From contig NZ_WMJZ01000015.1 in assembly GCF_009711095.1 (NCBI RefSeq), forward strand, positions 56,480 through 120,479: 64,000 bases of DNA, in the 5' to 3' direction. Both the position numbers and the translations under genes were made by a program. The stretch comes from Intestinirhabdus alba. GTDB lineage: Bacteria; Pseudomonadota; Gammaproteobacteria; Enterobacterales; Enterobacteriaceae. The notes below the pieces were generated by a model. The model made no database searches. It saw only the letters and a program-made list of their open reading frames with translations, and was not told where the DNA came from. Position 1 is the stretch's first letter. Every line of letters begins with the position of its first letter. This document shows, one piece after another, positions 1 to 9,867 of the stretch.

Positions 1-1
1 G

Positions 2-241
2 GCGGTGGTCAGCCGGGAAACGGCCCCAGGCACGCTGACCGGGCGCGTGCCCGCGCTGATTGACAGCGGCGAGCTGGAGCGCGCCGTAGGGCTGCCGATG
101 GACAAAGAGACCAGCCACGTGATGCTGTGCGGCAACCCGCAGATGGTGCGCGACACCCAGGAGCTGCTGAAAGAGCGTCGGCAGATGACTAAACATCTGC
201 GCCGTCGGCCGGGCCACATTACCGCCGAGCACTACTGGTAA
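2..241 (+). CDS. fpr: Ferredoxin/flavodoxin-NADP+ reductase, C-terminal part
   Basis: Only the last 79 codons are present; the gene enters from the left edge in frame from base 2. Fpr is a cytoplasmic FAD enzyme that passes electrons from NADPH to flavodoxin or ferredoxin, feeding radical enzymes and redox repair. The visible part holds the NADP-binding segment (MLCGNPQMV) and the aromatic C-terminus AEHYW, which stacks on the flavin in this family. The tail matches the E. coli protein closely as I remember it. It converges on yiiR. The N-terminal FAD domain lies outside the window. Confidence 0.95.
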   Translation, partial: AVVSRETAPGTLTGRVPALIDSGELERAVGLPMDKETSHVMLCGNPQMVRDTQELLKERRQMTKHLRRRPGHITAEHYW

Positions 242-263
242 CCGTTTATTTTGCCTGCGCCCC

Positions 264-289
264 TGAACCGCCCTACAGCAGGCGGTTCA
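264..289. terminator. Hairpin between fpr and yiiR
   Basis: A perfect 9-bp stem (TGAACCGCC / GGCGGTTCA) with an 8-base loop lies between two convergent genes. There is no clear T-run on either side, so it may be a weak bidirectional terminator or a 3'-end stabilising hairpin. Confidence 0.4.
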
Positions 290-328
290 GAGCCGGCTGA
301 ACAGGCGAATATCTCGCCATCCGCGGGG

Positions 329-766
329 CTATGTCTGGATATTGCCCGCTTTGTACTTTACTTTCCGGGTCTCCTGCCCGAACTTATTCGCCCCCGAAGT
401 GCCAGAAAACGCCCCCAGATCGATCAGCATCATCACCAGAAGCAGCGTTGGGATAAAACGCCCTACGGCCCATTGCCACACCTCCGGCAACATGGCCCAG
501 TTTCCGGCCAGCAGCATCCACGCCGCGATCGCCAGCAGCGCCCACAGCCCGGAGCGCCCGCGATCGTGCAGACGTTTCACTATCACCGCCGCCGTCGGCC
601 AGAGCAGACATACCAGGCAGAAGGCCGCGGTCTGAATATCGAGCAGGCGGCCGTTCGCCAGGGAGAACAGAAGCAGCATTCCGGCAAACCAGAGAGCGGC
701 CCAGATCCAGAAATCCCGACGTCCAATACGCCCTCTGAATGAGAACAACCATTGCTGTATGGTCAT
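329..766 (-). CDS. yiiR: DUF805 inner-membrane protein YiiR
   Basis: A 145-residue membrane protein of the DUF805 family, function unknown. The N-terminal FSFRGRIGRRDFW motif is the family signature, followed by three to four hydrophobic segments (about residues 20-40, 48-62, 75-95 and 100-118) and a polar tail. A conserved RLHDRGRSGLW stretch follows the second segment, as in other members. Position between fpr and yiiQ matches E. coli. The start ATG at 764-766 begins MTIQQW, as expected. Confidence 0.9.
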   Translation of the reverse strand: MTIQQWLFSFRGRIGRRDFWIWAALWFAGMLLLFSLANGRLLDIQTAAFCLVCLLWPTAAVIVKRLHDRGRSGLWALLAIAAWMLLAGNWAMLPEVWQWAVGRFIPTLLLVMMLIDLGAFSGTSGANKFGQETRKVKYKAGNIQT

Positions 767-866
767 ATAAGTTCCTTTATCATAGCTGTGACAAACAGTT
801 TACCCTTTTGACAAGCCCGACGGTTATCGTTTTAATCGTGAGCAGTCACAACGAAAGGTGAGATTG

Positions 867-1466
867 ATGAAGCCAGGATGCACACTATTTTTACTACTCT
901 TTTCTGCACTAGCCGCAGGCAAAGCGGCGCAGGCGGACGGGTCGACTTCAACAACCACGGCACCTTATCTGCTGACGGGCTCTCCCACCTTCGATCTCTC
1001 CATCAGCCAGTTTCGTGAAAACTTTAACATGCTCAATCCCCGGCTTACGCTGAATGAGTTTCGCGCTATCGGCAGCAGCCGTGATAAGGCCAGGATCACC
1101 CGGGCCGCCAGTAAAATTAATGAAAACCTGTACGCCTCCACGGCGCTGGAGCGCGGCACGTTAAAAATTAAAAGTATGCAAATCACCTGGCTACCGATTC
1201 AGGGCCCGGCTCAGAAAGCGGCAAAGGCCAAAGCACAGCAATATATGGCGGCGACGATTCGTACCATCGTTCCGCTGTTGACCCCGGAGCAAAGCCAGCA
1301 AAAGCTGCAGCAGCTGCTCGCTGCGGGTAAAGGTAAGCGCTATTACGCCGAAACCGACGGCGCGGTGCGCTACGTGGTGGCGGACAACGGCGAAAAAGGG
1401 CTGACCTTCGCGGTTGAACCGATTAAGCTAACGCTGGCAGAGGGTCTTAAAAGCACCAACAGATGA
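867..1466 (+). CDS. yiiQ: DUF1454 exported protein YiiQ
   Basis: A 199-residue protein of the DUF1454 family, function unknown. It starts with a Sec-type signal peptide (Lys, then a hydrophobic core of about 18 residues, then an Ala-rich cleavage area), so it is predicted to be periplasmic. The body matches E. coli YiiQ over its whole length (for example STALERGTLKIKS and YVVADNGEKGLTFAVEP). I chose the ATG at 867 rather than the in-frame GTG at 858 because a GAAAGG ribosome site lies just upstream and the length then equals the family length. It precedes tpiA in the same orientation. Confidence 0.92.
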   Translation: MKPGCTLFLLLFSALAAGKAAQADGSTSTTTAPYLLTGSPTFDLSISQFRENFNMLNPRLTLNEFRAIGSSRDKARITRAASKINENLYASTALERGTLKIKSMQITWLPIQGPAQKAAKAKAQQYMAATIRTIVPLLTPEQSQQKLQQLLAAGKGKRYYAETDGAVRYVVADNGEKGLTFAVEPIKLTLAEGLKSTNR

Positions 1467-1496
1467 CCGGCAAGACCCGCCTGTAACGTAGCGTCG

Positions 1497-1657
1497 CCCT
1501 AAATGATTTGGGCTGCATAACCAAAGGCAAAGCATTTCGAACAGCCGTACAGCTGGCCCTGAGGCAAGAGACCGGGTGGCCCGTCAGGGCAAATCTCATG
1601 GATGAGGTGAGTCACCAAAAATCAACCTACATGCAGCCAGAAGTTTGACGGGTATAT
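1497..1657. repeat. ERIC-like element, long divergent variant
   Basis: The ends form an imperfect inverted repeat resembling ERIC termini: CCCTAAATGATTTGGGCTGC at the left, and ATGCAGCC, GAAG and GACGGGTATA at the right. Canonical ERIC has GTTGCAT/ATGCAAC here. Both arms have changed together to GCTGCAT/ATGCAGC, keeping the pairing. At about 160 bp it is longer than the usual 127 bp, and the standard central sequence is missing. It fills most of the yiiQ-tpiA gap, and its right end may overlap the tpiA promoter. Confidence 0.55.
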
Positions 1658-1729
1658 ACTGTTTCACAAATCATGCTGCCCTGCCGGGCGGCCAAATTCC
1701 TTAACCGCTGACAAGCGTGGAGAATGAAA

Positions 1730-2497
1730 ATGCGACATCCTTTAGTGATGGGTAACTGGAAACTGAACGGCAGCCGCCACATGGTAAACGAGCTGGTGGC
1801 CAACCTGCGTAAAGAACTGGCCGGCGTTGCGGGCTGCGCCGTGGCGATCGCGCCGCCGGAAATGTATATCGATATGGCGAAACACGCCGCTGCCGGCAGC
1901 CATATTATTCTCGGCGCGCAGAACGTGGATCTGAACCTGTCCGGCGCATTTACCGGTGAAACCTCCGCGGAGATGCTGAAGGATATCGGCGCACAGTACA
2001 TTATTATCGGCCACTCCGAGCGTCGCACTTATCACAAAGAGTCCGACGAGCTTATCGCCAAAAAATTCGCCGTGCTGAAAGAGCAGGGGCTGACTCCGGT
2101 GCTGTGCATCGGCGAAACCGAAGCGGAAAACGAAGCGGGTAAAACGGAAGAAGTGTGCGCCCGCCAGATCGACGCGGTGCTGAAAACCCAGGGCGCGGCG
2201 GCGTTCGAAGGCGTGGTTATCGCCTACGAGCCGGTATGGGCCATCGGCACCGGTAAATCTGCCACCCCGGCGCAGGCCCAGGCGGTACACAAGTTTATCC
2301 GCGATCACATCGCCAAAGCTGATGCGAAAATCGCACAGCAGGTCATTATCCAGTACGGCGGTTCCGTTAACGCTTCCAACGCGGCGGAGCTGTTCGCTCA
2401 GCCGGACATCGACGGCGCGCTGGTTGGCGGTGCCTCTCTGAAGGCGGACGCCTTCGCCGTTATCGTTAAGGCGGCGGAAGCGGCTAAGCGGGCGTAA
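1730..2497 (+). CDS. tpiA: Triose-phosphate isomerase
   Basis: A 255-residue cytoplasmic glycolytic enzyme interconverting DHAP and glyceraldehyde-3-phosphate. The TIM-barrel catalytic residues are present: Lys11 (GNWKLNG), His95 (GHSERR) and Glu167 ([11 protein letters not shown]). The phosphate-binding GGS near residue 210 and GGASLK near the end are also seen. Start chosen at 1730: a GGAG at 1719-1722 is 7 bases upstream, whereas the in-frame ATG at 1724 is too close. It also handles DHAP released by RhaD further along the window. Near-identical to the E. coli protein. Confidence 0.98.
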   Translation: MRHPLVMGNWKLNGSRHMVNELVANLRKELAGVAGCAVAIAPPEMYIDMAKHAAAGSHIILGAQNVDLNLSGAFTGETSAEMLKDIGAQYIIIGHSERRTYHKESDELIAKKFAVLKEQGLTPVLCIGETEAENEAGKTEEVCARQIDAVLKTQGAAAFEGVVIAYEPVWAIGTGKSATPAQAQAVHKFIRDHIAKADAKIAQQVIIQYGGSVNASNAAELFAQPDIDGALVGGASLKADAFAVIVKAAEAAKRA

Positions 2498-2656
2498 GCG
2501 GCCCTCGTTAATGGCGCGCTGAGCCAGAGGCGCGTCGTTAAGGTCGTGGGCGCAGAACAGCGCGATCGCGCTTCAGGCCTGGGGGTGTAGTATAGACCGG
2601 GCCATTTTGCCCCCTATTGAGACCACGGAGGAGGGAGCCGTTACCCCTCGTCTATC

Positions 2657-4129
2657 CTACCAGTACCCCAGCCAGCGCCACCAGAATGCGCCGGTCACGC
2701 CCCAGATCGTCAGGTTAACCACGCTCATCACCAGCCCCGTTTTCCACCACTCCGCCAGGGTGGCGTAGCCGGAGCCGAAAATAATCGGCGCGGTGCCGGT
2801 GCCGTAATGGGTCAGCGACATCATCAGCGAAGACGAGAAGCCAAGCATCATCCCCAGAAGCGCGGGAGGCGCGCCTAACCCCAGGCCCGCTACGAAGAAG
2901 GCAGAGAACATGGCGGTGATATGCGCGGTAGTGCTGGCAAAAAAGTAGTGTGAGTAGACGTAAAGCAGGATCAGCAGCAGCGTCGCCACGCTCCAGTGAA
3001 CGCCGAGGTGGTTAATGGCCCCGCCCACCCCCGTCGCCAGCCAGCCGACCAGGCCCAGCTTGCTCAGAAAATTAGCCATCATCACCAGCGCGGCAAACCA
3101 GACGACGGTATCCCAGGCACCGCGACATTTAAGGATATCCTCCCAGCTTAACACCCCCGTCAGCAGCAGAATCGACAGCCCAATCAGCGCGGCGCTGGTC
3201 GGATTAACGCTCCAGCCGCTGCCCAGAAGCATGGCCGGTACGCCGGCCCACAGGCACAGCAGCAGCAGGAACACCGCGAGGGTAATCTTTTCAGCAAGCG
3301 CCAGAGGGCCAAGCGCCTCCAGCTTTTGCCGGGCAAAGCGCGGGGCGTCCGGCGTCCGGGTGATGGCGGGCGGATAGAGCCAGGCGATGACGATCGGCAT
3401 CACCAGCAGCGATACCACGGCCGGCAGACAGGCGGCAACGGCCCACATCCCCCAGCTCATTTGCAGCACCCCATCGGTGCCTTTGGCCAGAAAGGTGACG
3501 ATCAGCGGATTTGGCGCGGTAGCGGTAATGAACATCGCCGAGGTGATGGGATTAATGTTGTAATTAACCAGCGCCAGGTAGCGCCCCGTCGAGCCGTTCT
3601 CGCGGTTTCCCGGCTGCGAGCCAAGGCTTTCCGCGATGGCCCGCACAATGGGATGGATAATACCGCCGCCGCGCGCGGTATTGCTGGGCGTAACGGGCGC
3701 GATTAGCGTTTCCGCCAGGGTCAAAGCCCAGGCGATACCCAGCGTTCTTTTACCAAACAGCGCGATAAATCCATAGCCAATACGCGCCCCCAGGCCCGTC
3801 TTAAGCAGGCTCTGTGACAGCATAATCGACAGGCCAATCAGCCAAATCAGCGGATTAGAGAAACCGCTCAACGCATCTTTAAGGGCCGCAGCGGAATTGC
3901 CGGGATGGGTGACGCCGGTCATCGCCACCAGCATAATGGCCACGATAGCGATTGCGCCAATGGGCATGGCTTTACCAATAATCGCCACAATGGTGCCAAT
4001 AAACAGCGCCAGTAAACGCCAGGCCTCAGGCGTAACGTCAACGGGCGTCGGGATGACAAACCAGATAGTCAGGGTAATGGCGATCGATATAAGGGCGGGC
4101 CAGCGTCGAACCGGGGTTAATCTGTCCAT
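2657..4129 (-). CDS. DASS/SLC13 anion transporter, CitT/TtdT-like
   Basis: A 490-residue polytopic membrane protein with roughly 12-13 hydrophobic segments. The helix-hairpin motif APVTPSNTARGGG and the C-terminal GTAPIIFGSGY are characteristic of the divalent anion:sodium symporter family, close to the CitT/TtdT/YbhI branch that exchanges di- or tricarboxylates such as citrate, tartrate and succinate. The real substrate is not shown by the sequence. Start ATG at 4127-4129 follows AAGGA at good spacing. It lies 119 bases downstream of a second permease on the same strand, so the two may be co-transcribed. Absent from this position in E. coli K-12. Confidence 0.85.
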   Translation of the reverse strand: MDRLTPVRRWPALISIAITLTIWFVIPTPVDVTPEAWRLLALFIGTIVAIIGKAMPIGAIAIVAIMLVAMTGVTHPGNSAAALKDALSGFSNPLIWLIGLSIMLSQSLLKTGLGARIGYGFIALFGKRTLGIAWALTLAETLIAPVTPSNTARGGGIIHPIVRAIAESLGSQPGNRENGSTGRYLALVNYNINPITSAMFITATAPNPLIVTFLAKGTDGVLQMSWGMWAVAACLPAVVSLLVMPIVIAWLYPPAITRTPDAPRFARQKLEALGPLALAEKITLAVFLLLLCLWAGVPAMLLGSGWSVNPTSAALIGLSILLLTGVLSWEDILKCRGAWDTVVWFAALVMMANFLSKLGLVGWLATGVGGAINHLGVHWSVATLLLILLYVYSHYFFASTTAHITAMFSAFFVAGLGLGAPPALLGMMLGFSSSLMMSLTHYGTGTAPIIFGSGYATLAEWWKTGLVMSVVNLTIWGVTGAFWWRWLGYW

Positions 4130-4248
4130 ATGTCAATCCTTGAAATTCCATCGGGTAAGGGTACGCGCGGCGTTCACCAACGCCGCCGGTGAGGGTACGC
4201 CGCGAGCGGCATAAAAACAGCTTCTCTGAATGCATTACCCCCTTATCG

Positions 4249-5553
4249 TTATAATTTTCCCAACAGCTGATACCACAGATAGTCCAGCGGCAGCAGCAGC
4301 AGATAGGTGGCCAGGGCTACCGCCAGGCACAGCAGCAAGCCCGCCCGCGCCGGCACCTTGCCTAACGCCATCGCCACCACGATCGGCGACGCCTGATACG
4401 GCAGCAGCGGCGTCGAGTAGCCCAGCACCTGAATCATCATCACCGTCAGCAGCGGAAAGCCGGTGGCGTCAGAAAAACTTTGCGCCAGCGTAGTGTAGAG
4501 CGCGGGCACGCCGTTGGCGGTCATAATAAAGTTGAGCGCGGTGGTAATACCGGTTAGCGCCAGGAAGCTGGCGAAGGGCCGGTCCGGGTCCAGCGGAACG
4601 ACCCGCAGCAGCGCTTCGCCGACGGCGCTGCCGATACCGGTCTGCGTCACGGTAATCGCCAGCCCCAGAATGCCCGCCACGTAAATACAGGTGCGAATAT
4701 TCACGCCGGTGGAAAACTCTTCGCCGCTGATAAAGCCCACGCGCGGCAGCAGCGTAATCACCGCCGCCGCCAGCCCGATCCACGCCGGGCCAATGCCGTG
4801 CCAGCTTTCGCTCACCCACATCACCAGCACGACCGCCAGCATCCAGGCCAGGCGCTTTTCGGCGCGGCTCATCGGCGCAGGCAGCGTCAGGTCGCGGGGC
4901 GGATGGGGTTTACCGGGAAACAGCCAGCAGATTAAGCCGATCAGAATCAGCCCCTTAAGCCAGGCCAGAACCGGCGTATGCAGCAGCAGGTATGGCAGGT
5001 AGGCGAGATGAATGCCGTAAGCCCCTTCCGCCGTGCCGCTCAATACCAGATTGGGCACGTTAGCGGGCAGAATGGTGGCGGAGAGCTGAAAGGTACCGAA
5101 CCCTACCGCCAGCGCCAGCCCGTACCAGCCGCGCGAGCCTTCATCGATACCGGCGCGTTTCGCCATCGCCGCGACGATCGGCATCAGCAGCGCAATGCGT
5201 CCCATATTGGAGGGCATAACGAAGGCCAGCGCATAGCTAAGCAGCACCACGCTCGCCACCATCAGCGGCCAGGAGTCGGTCAGCCTTGACGACAGGGCGC
5301 TCGCCGCCCGGTCCGCCAGCCCCGTTTTCCTGATGGCCACGCCCAGCACGAAGCCGCTGAACACCAGCCAGAACGCCGATGAGGCAAAGCCGCCGAAGAT
5401 CGTCTCCGCCGGGGCGATCTTCGCCACCATCGCCGCGGCAAAAAAGAGCAGTGCGGTAATAAATTCCGGCAGCAGCGAGGTTGCCCAGAGCACAATAATG
5501 ACGCCGACGATCAGTGAAGGAATAAACAGAGGATGCGAAAGCCAGAGTGACAT
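4249..5553 (-). CDS. SLC13-family permease
   Basis: A 434-residue membrane protein with about 11-12 hydrophobic segments. VFSGFVLGVAIRKTGLADR near residues 64-82 and YSTPLLPYQASPIV near residue 385 are typical of SLC13/CitM-type permeases, but it is divergent from the neighbour at 2657-4129. Substrate unknown; a carboxylate or other small anion is the family-based guess. Start ATG at 5551-5553 follows a CAGGAGACAGG site. With the next gene it forms a two-transporter block between tpiA and cdh with no enzyme gene to hint at a pathway. Confidence 0.75.
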   Translation of the reverse strand: MSLWLSHPLFIPSLIVGVIIVLWATSLLPEFITALLFFAAAMVAKIAPAETIFGGFASSAFWLVFSGFVLGVAIRKTGLADRAASALSSRLTDSWPLMVASVVLLSYALAFVMPSNMGRIALLMPIVAAMAKRAGIDEGSRGWYGLALAVGFGTFQLSATILPANVPNLVLSGTAEGAYGIHLAYLPYLLLHTPVLAWLKGLILIGLICWLFPGKPHPPRDLTLPAPMSRAEKRLAWMLAVVLVMWVSESWHGIGPAWIGLAAAVITLLPRVGFISGEEFSTGVNIRTCIYVAGILGLAITVTQTGIGSAVGEALLRVVPLDPDRPFASFLALTGITTALNFIMTANGVPALYTTLAQSFSDATGFPLLTVMMIQVLGYSTPLLPYQASPIVVAMALGKVPARAGLLLCLAVALATYLLLLPLDYLWYQLLGKL

Positions 5554-5626
5554 ACCTGTCTCCTGTTGTTTTTTTCAACAAGCATACGGGGGCTGACGGA
5601 TGGAGTAAACAGCCGTTACGGCAGGG

Positions 5627-6376
5627 CTACCGGAGAATGCCGCACTGATGATCCTGAATTTCCTCAGCCGAGGCGCGGTTAAGGGCCAGCAGATTGCGCC
5701 GGGTCGCCAGCAGTACAAAGGTGCCGTCTTGTTGCTGCGCCATCGCCAGTCCATAGCCGCCCATATGCTCGCGGGCGTCGGGCAGCGCCTCCGCCAGCAT
5801 GATAAACGGGCTACGCTGCGCCAGTTCGCTTTCGGTGACGCGGCGTGCCAGATACGGATGTCCGCGCAGGCCCCCCGGCAATGGCAGCCAGCGGGAGGTA
5901 ATTTGCGCCGCGCTGGCGTCCAGCTGCGCCCGCACGTCCGGACGTAAGCAGGAAATATGGATATGAAAATGGTTTTGCGACCGCCCGGTTCGCGAATTGA
6001 TCGCCAGTGAGACAGCGCTGTCCGGGATCGTCGTCCCCGCCTTCTGGCTCATCGCCCCGCGCGCCTGCCAGGCCTGCCAGAAAAAGTTGGGCGTGCCTGG
6101 CTCCATCAGCAGCGGGCTCTCCGTGCCGTTGATCCGCCGGGTGGGCATCAGCAGATATTGCAGAGGGCCGTTACGATCTTTAAAGAGGACGTACCCGGCA
6201 CTCACGTCAACCCTGAGGCACGGCGCGGGCTGCTGGTGCTGCAGCTGATTCGGCAGACATTGCTCAAGGGCAATGTTACGCAGCGCATCCGGATTGCCGG
6301 TAAAGATCCAATAGCCGAAGCCAGCTGCGGCAATGGTCATCACCGCCGCCAGTAAAAGGTAGCCTGTTTTTTTCAT
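5627..6376 (-). CDS. cdh: CDP-diacylglycerol pyrophosphatase
   Basis: A 249-residue inner-membrane phospholipid enzyme that hydrolyses CDP-diacylglycerol to phosphatidate and CMP. One N-terminal hydrophobic segment (about residues 5-25) anchors it, with the catalytic part outside. The HFHIHISC motif in the middle is the HIT-like histidine motif of the Cdh family, and NHFHIH carries the nucleophile. Full-length match to E. coli Cdh, including the C-terminal [13 protein letters not shown]. There are tandem ATGs; 6374-6376 gives the E. coli-like MKK start and better spacing from GGGAAG. Confidence 0.95.
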   Translation of the reverse strand: MKKTGYLLLAAVMTIAAAGFGYWIFTGNPDALRNIALEQCLPNQLQHQQPAPCLRVDVSAGYVLFKDRNGPLQYLLMPTRRINGTESPLLMEPGTPNFFWQAWQARGAMSQKAGTTIPDSAVSLAINSRTGRSQNHFHIHISCLRPDVRAQLDASAAQITSRWLPLPGGLRGHPYLARRVTESELAQRSPFIMLAEALPDAREHMGGYGLAMAQQQDGTFVLLATRRNLLALNRASAEEIQDHQCGILR

Positions 6377-6430
6377 CATCTCTTCCCTGTAGTGCAAGTG
6401 GCCACCAGAATAACGCAAAACGCCGGCCAA

Positions 6431-6459
6431 TAAAAAAGCCCAGCAACATTTGCCAGGCT
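6431..6459 (-). terminator. Rho-independent terminator of sbp
   Basis: Read on the minus strand, a 10-bp stem (AGCCTGGCAA / TTGCTGGGCT, two G-U pairs) with a short loop is followed by six T residues. It lies directly after the sbp stop codon. Confidence 0.85.
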
Positions 6460-6476
6460 AATCTTTCTGTCCGTTT

Positions 6477-7466
6477 TCAGCGTTTGCTGATTTGATCGAA
6501 GGTGCCGCCGTTAGAGAAATGCGCTTTCTGCGCCTTCGCCCAGCCGCCGAAAACCTCGTCGATGGTGAAAAGCTTCAGCTTCGGGAAAGTCTTTTCATAT
6601 CTTTTCGCCACCTGCGCGTCGCGCGGACGATAGTAGTTTTTCGCCGCGATCGCCTGGCCTTCCGGGGAGTAGAGATACTTCAGATAGGCCTGCGCAACCG
6701 CTTCGGTGCCCTTCTTCTCAACCACTTTATCCACCACCGAAACGGTCGGCTCCGCCAGGATAGATTCGCCCGGCGTAACCACCTCAAATTTATCCTTACC
6801 CAGAGCATTGATCGCCAGCAGCGCTTCGTTTTCCCAGGCGATCAGCACATCGCCGATCCCACGCTCCACAAAAGTATTGGTTGAGCCGCGGGCACCGGAG
6901 TCGAGCACCTCAACGTTCTTATACAGCGCTTTTACGAACTCCTGCGCCTTTGCCTGGTCGTTGTTGTTGTGATGCAGAGCGTAGCCCCAGGCCGCCAGGT
7001 AGTTCCAGCGCGCGCCGCCCGAGCTTTTAGGATTCGGGGTAATCACCGAGACGCCCGGCTTAATCAGGTCGTTCCAGTCGTGGATCTGTTTTGGATTGCC
7101 CTTGCGCACCAGGAAAACGATGGTGGAGGTATAGGGCGCAGAGTTGTCCGGCAGGCGCTTGATCCAGTTTTTGGCGATACGCCCACGTTCGGCGATAGCG
7201 TCCACGTCCCAGGCCAGCGCCAGGGTCACCACGTCGGCCTCGATACCGTTGATCACCGAGGTGGCCTGCTTGCCCGAACCGCCGTGAGACTGACGGATAA
7301 CGACCCGATCCCCCGTCTCCTGCAGCCAGTGCGCGCTGAACGCTTTATTATACTGCTCGTACAGCTCGCGCGTCGGATCGTACGACACGTTAAGCAGCTG
7401 AATATCTTTTGCCAGAACGCCGCTGGAGGCCAGCAACAGCGTTAATCCCACGCTCCATTTTTTCAT
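6477..7466 (-). CDS. sbp: Periplasmic sulfate-binding protein
   Basis: A 329-residue high-affinity sulfate receptor that delivers sulfate to the CysTWA ABC transporter. It has a clear signal peptide ([20 protein letters not shown]) and the SBP-family motifs [19 protein letters not shown] and [19 protein letters not shown], which contribute sulfate-binding residues. Start at 7464-7466 gives the usual length; an upstream in-frame extension lacks a ribosome site and would mask the signal peptide. It is transcribed singly between pfkA and cdh with its own terminator. In E. coli this gene is under CysB control; I did not locate a CysB site here. Confidence 0.97.
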   Translation of the reverse strand: MKKWSVGLTLLLASSGVLAKDIQLLNVSYDPTRELYEQYNKAFSAHWLQETGDRVVIRQSHGGSGKQATSVINGIEADVVTLALAWDVDAIAERGRIAKNWIKRLPDNSAPYTSTIVFLVRKGNPKQIHDWNDLIKPGVSVITPNPKSSGGARWNYLAAWGYALHHNNNDQAKAQEFVKALYKNVEVLDSGARGSTNTFVERGIGDVLIAWENEALLAINALGKDKFEVVTPGESILAEPTVSVVDKVVEKKGTEAVAQAYLKYLYSPEGQAIAAKNYYRPRDAQVAKRYEKTFPKLKLFTIDEVFGGWAKAQKAHFSNGGTFDQISKR

Positions 7467-7659
7467 CGCCCGCTCTCTTCTGTTGTGTTGTGTTGTGATG
7501 GGCCAAGGGTGGCAGAAATCTTTAAAAACTTTAAAGAATATAAAAAGATTGGTTATAGCTGAAGGGAATAAATAGTCGGGGAATGCGCCGGAGGGCAAAC
7601 GTTAACCTGTCCGGCACGGGAAGAACAACAGATAGTCGGGGAGCGGGTACGGCGAAATA

Positions 7660-8622
7660 TCAGTACAGCTTTTTCGCACATTCCAGCCAGTCGCCCTTGA
7701 ACGGACGCTTCATATTTTCAATCGCGTCGATGATGTCGTGGTGCACCAGCTTTTCATTCTGAATACCAACGCAGCGGCCGCCGAAGCCTTCCAGCAGCAG
7801 CTCGATGGCGTAAGCACCCATGCGGGAGGCCAGAATACGGTCGTACGGCACCGGCGAGCCGCCGCGCTGAATATGACCAAGCACGGTGGAACGGGTTTCA
7901 CGCCCGGTTTCTGCTTCGATGTAGCGCGCCAGCTCGTCAACGTTGCACATATGTTCGGTGATGGCCACGATGGCGTGCTTTTTACCCTTTGCAATTCCGG
8001 CTTTAATTTCCGACACCAGATCGTCCCGGCTGAAGTCTACCTCCGGCAGTACAATGAACTCACAACCGCCGGCGATCGCCGCCGCCAGGGTCAGATCGCC
8101 GCAGTAGCGCCCCATCACTTCAACGATAGAGATACGCTGGTGGGAAGAGGAGGTGTCGCGCAGGCGGTCAATCGCTTCCACCACCGTGCCCAGCGCGGTG
8201 AAGTAGCCGATAGTGTAGTCGGTGCCTTTAATATCGTTATCAATGGTGCCCGGCAGGCCGATGCAGGGGAAGCCCATCTCGGTTAAACGTTTCGCCCCCA
8301 TATAGGAACCGTCGCCGCCAATCACCACCAGCGCGTCGATACCGCGTTTTTTCAGGTTTTCGATAGCCACGGCGCGAATGCTTTCTTCGCGGAATTCCGG
8401 GAAACGGGCGGAGCCGAGGAAGGTGCCGCCACGGTTGATCATGTCGGAAACGCTGTAACGGTCAAGCTGAACCATGCGATCTTCATACAGTCCCTGGTAA
8501 CCATCATAAATGCCCATGACTTCCAGTCCTTCCGTCAGCGCTGAGCGTACAACACCACGGATTGCTGCGTTCATGCCCGGCGCATCACCGCCGCTTGTCA
8601 ACACACCGATTTTCTTAATCAT
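7660..8622 (-). CDS. pfkA: 6-phosphofructokinase I
   Basis: A 320-residue cytoplasmic glycolytic kinase converting fructose-6-phosphate and ATP to fructose-1,6-bisphosphate. The glycine-rich ATP site [10 protein letters not shown] (residues 9-18), IGGDGS (101-106), the catalytic GTIDND (125-130) and MGRYCGD are all intact. Length equals E. coli PfkA. Start at 8620-8622 (MIKKIG) follows AGAGGTAG. A short in-frame upstream extension is ignored because it has no ribosome site and is unconserved. Confidence 0.98.
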   Translation of the reverse strand: MIKKIGVLTSGGDAPGMNAAIRGVVRSALTEGLEVMGIYDGYQGLYEDRMVQLDRYSVSDMINRGGTFLGSARFPEFREESIRAVAIENLKKRGIDALVVIGGDGSYMGAKRLTEMGFPCIGLPGTIDNDIKGTDYTIGYFTALGTVVEAIDRLRDTSSSHQRISIVEVMGRYCGDLTLAAAIAGGCEFIVLPEVDFSRDDLVSEIKAGIAKGKKHAIVAITEHMCNVDELARYIEAETGRETRSTVLGHIQRGGSPVPYDRILASRMGAYAIELLLEGFGGRCVGIQNEKLVHHDIIDAIENMKRPFKGDWLECAKKLY

Positions 8623-8802
8623 GACTACCTCTGAACTTAGGAATGCACATTGAAATCTGTCGCCGGAAGCCGATCCCGCCTGGTCGAAACGAGCCAACGA
8701 TATTCAGATAGTATAACAACCGCATCAAGCTGAATTGATTCAGGTCAGCCTGTATGGCGGTAATTTATACACGAAATACTCGTCTGGCTCACTTTTTTAC
8801 CT

Positions 8803-9708
8803 TCACGATAACAGCTCAAAACGTTTGCCTTCCCTGGGGACAACCGAACAGGGATCCTGATGAATAATGACATCCGATCCCGGGAAGCGCCGCAGAATGG
8901 CCTGCTCCACCTGCTCGGCCACTAAATGCGCCTCCACAAGCGGCAGGTTATCTTCCATTTCCAGATGAATTTGAATAAAGCGGGTTGGCCCTGACTGCCG
9001 CGTGCGGAGATCGTGAGCGCCGCTAACACCCGGCCATGACGTCACGATATCAATGATTTCCTTTCGCTCCTCATCGGGCAGGGCGCGGTCCAGCAGCGCC
9101 TGTACCGCCTCATACCCCATGCGCAGCGCGCTGTATAGAATATAGACGCCGATCCCCAGCGCAAACAGCGCGTCGGCGCGGTGCCAGCCGTACCAGGCCA
9201 GGCCAAGGGCGACGAGAATAGCGCCGTTCATCAGAACATCGGACTGATAATGCAGCATATCCGCCCGCACCGCCTGGCTTTGCGTTCTGCGAACCACCCA
9301 GCGCTGAAACGTCACAAGGATAAGGGTTGATATCAGGGCAATAACGGTGACTACAACCCCTACCCCCGGATCGGTCATCGGCGCAGGTTTAATCAGATTC
9401 GGAATGCTGGTCAAAAACAGGAACAGCGCCGAACCAGAGATAAACATGCTTTGTGCCAGCGCCGCCAGCGACTCCGCCTTGCCGTGGCCAAAGGTGTGAT
9501 TTTCGTCCGCCGGCTGTAGAGAATAGCGCACCACCAGCAGATTGGTTAACGAGGCGGCAATATCCACCAGCGAATCCACCAGCGCCGCCAGAATACTGAC
9601 CGATCCGGTGTACCACCATGCAAAAATTTTAATCAAAAGTAACAGCGAGGCCATTACCGTCGCCGCGATGGCCGCCCGGTTGACCAGCCGCCCGTAGGTC
9701 TGATTCAT
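8803..9708 (-). CDS. fieF: Ferrous-iron/zinc efflux pump (CDF family)
   Basis: A 301-residue inner-membrane cation diffusion facilitator exporting Fe2+ and Zn2+ by proton exchange. Six membrane segments occupy the first 200 residues. The metal-site motifs DSLVD on helix 2 and HYQSD on helix 5 are present, as are the cytoplasmic-domain residues ([33 protein letters not shown]). Start at 9706-9708 (MNQTYGRLV) gives the E. coli-like protein; a long in-frame extension upstream runs through a repeat element and is not coding. It sits between pfkA and the DUF4177 gene. Confidence 0.95.
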   Translation of the reverse strand: MNQTYGRLVNRAAIAATVMASLLLLIKIFAWWYTGSVSILAALVDSLVDIAASLTNLLVVRYSLQPADENHTFGHGKAESLAALAQSMFISGSALFLFLTSIPNLIKPAPMTDPGVGVVVTVIALISTLILVTFQRWVVRRTQSQAVRADMLHYQSDVLMNGAILVALGLAWYGWHRADALFALGIGVYILYSALRMGYEAVQALLDRALPDEERKEIIDIVTSWPGVSGAHDLRTRQSGPTRFIQIHLEMEDNLPLVEAHLVAEQVEQAILRRFPGSDVIIHQDPCSVVPREGKRFELLS

Positions 9709-9867
9709 AAATGCTCCTGTATAACATGGCCGTAGTATAACGGACCTCATTAAACAGTTAGCGAAGAAAAAGATGACAATTTCAGGGTAAAAAACCCTTC
9801 CCCGGAAGGGGAAATCACAGATTTCGACTCTGGCCTCCGCTCTGTTTACCCCTTCTCTTTTTATACC

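Noticed and set aside
4168..4185. Perfect 7-bp hairpin (CGGCGTT/AACGCCG) between the two permease genes
   Set aside because: No T-run on the minus strand, so not supported as a terminator; may be chance in GC-rich DNA.
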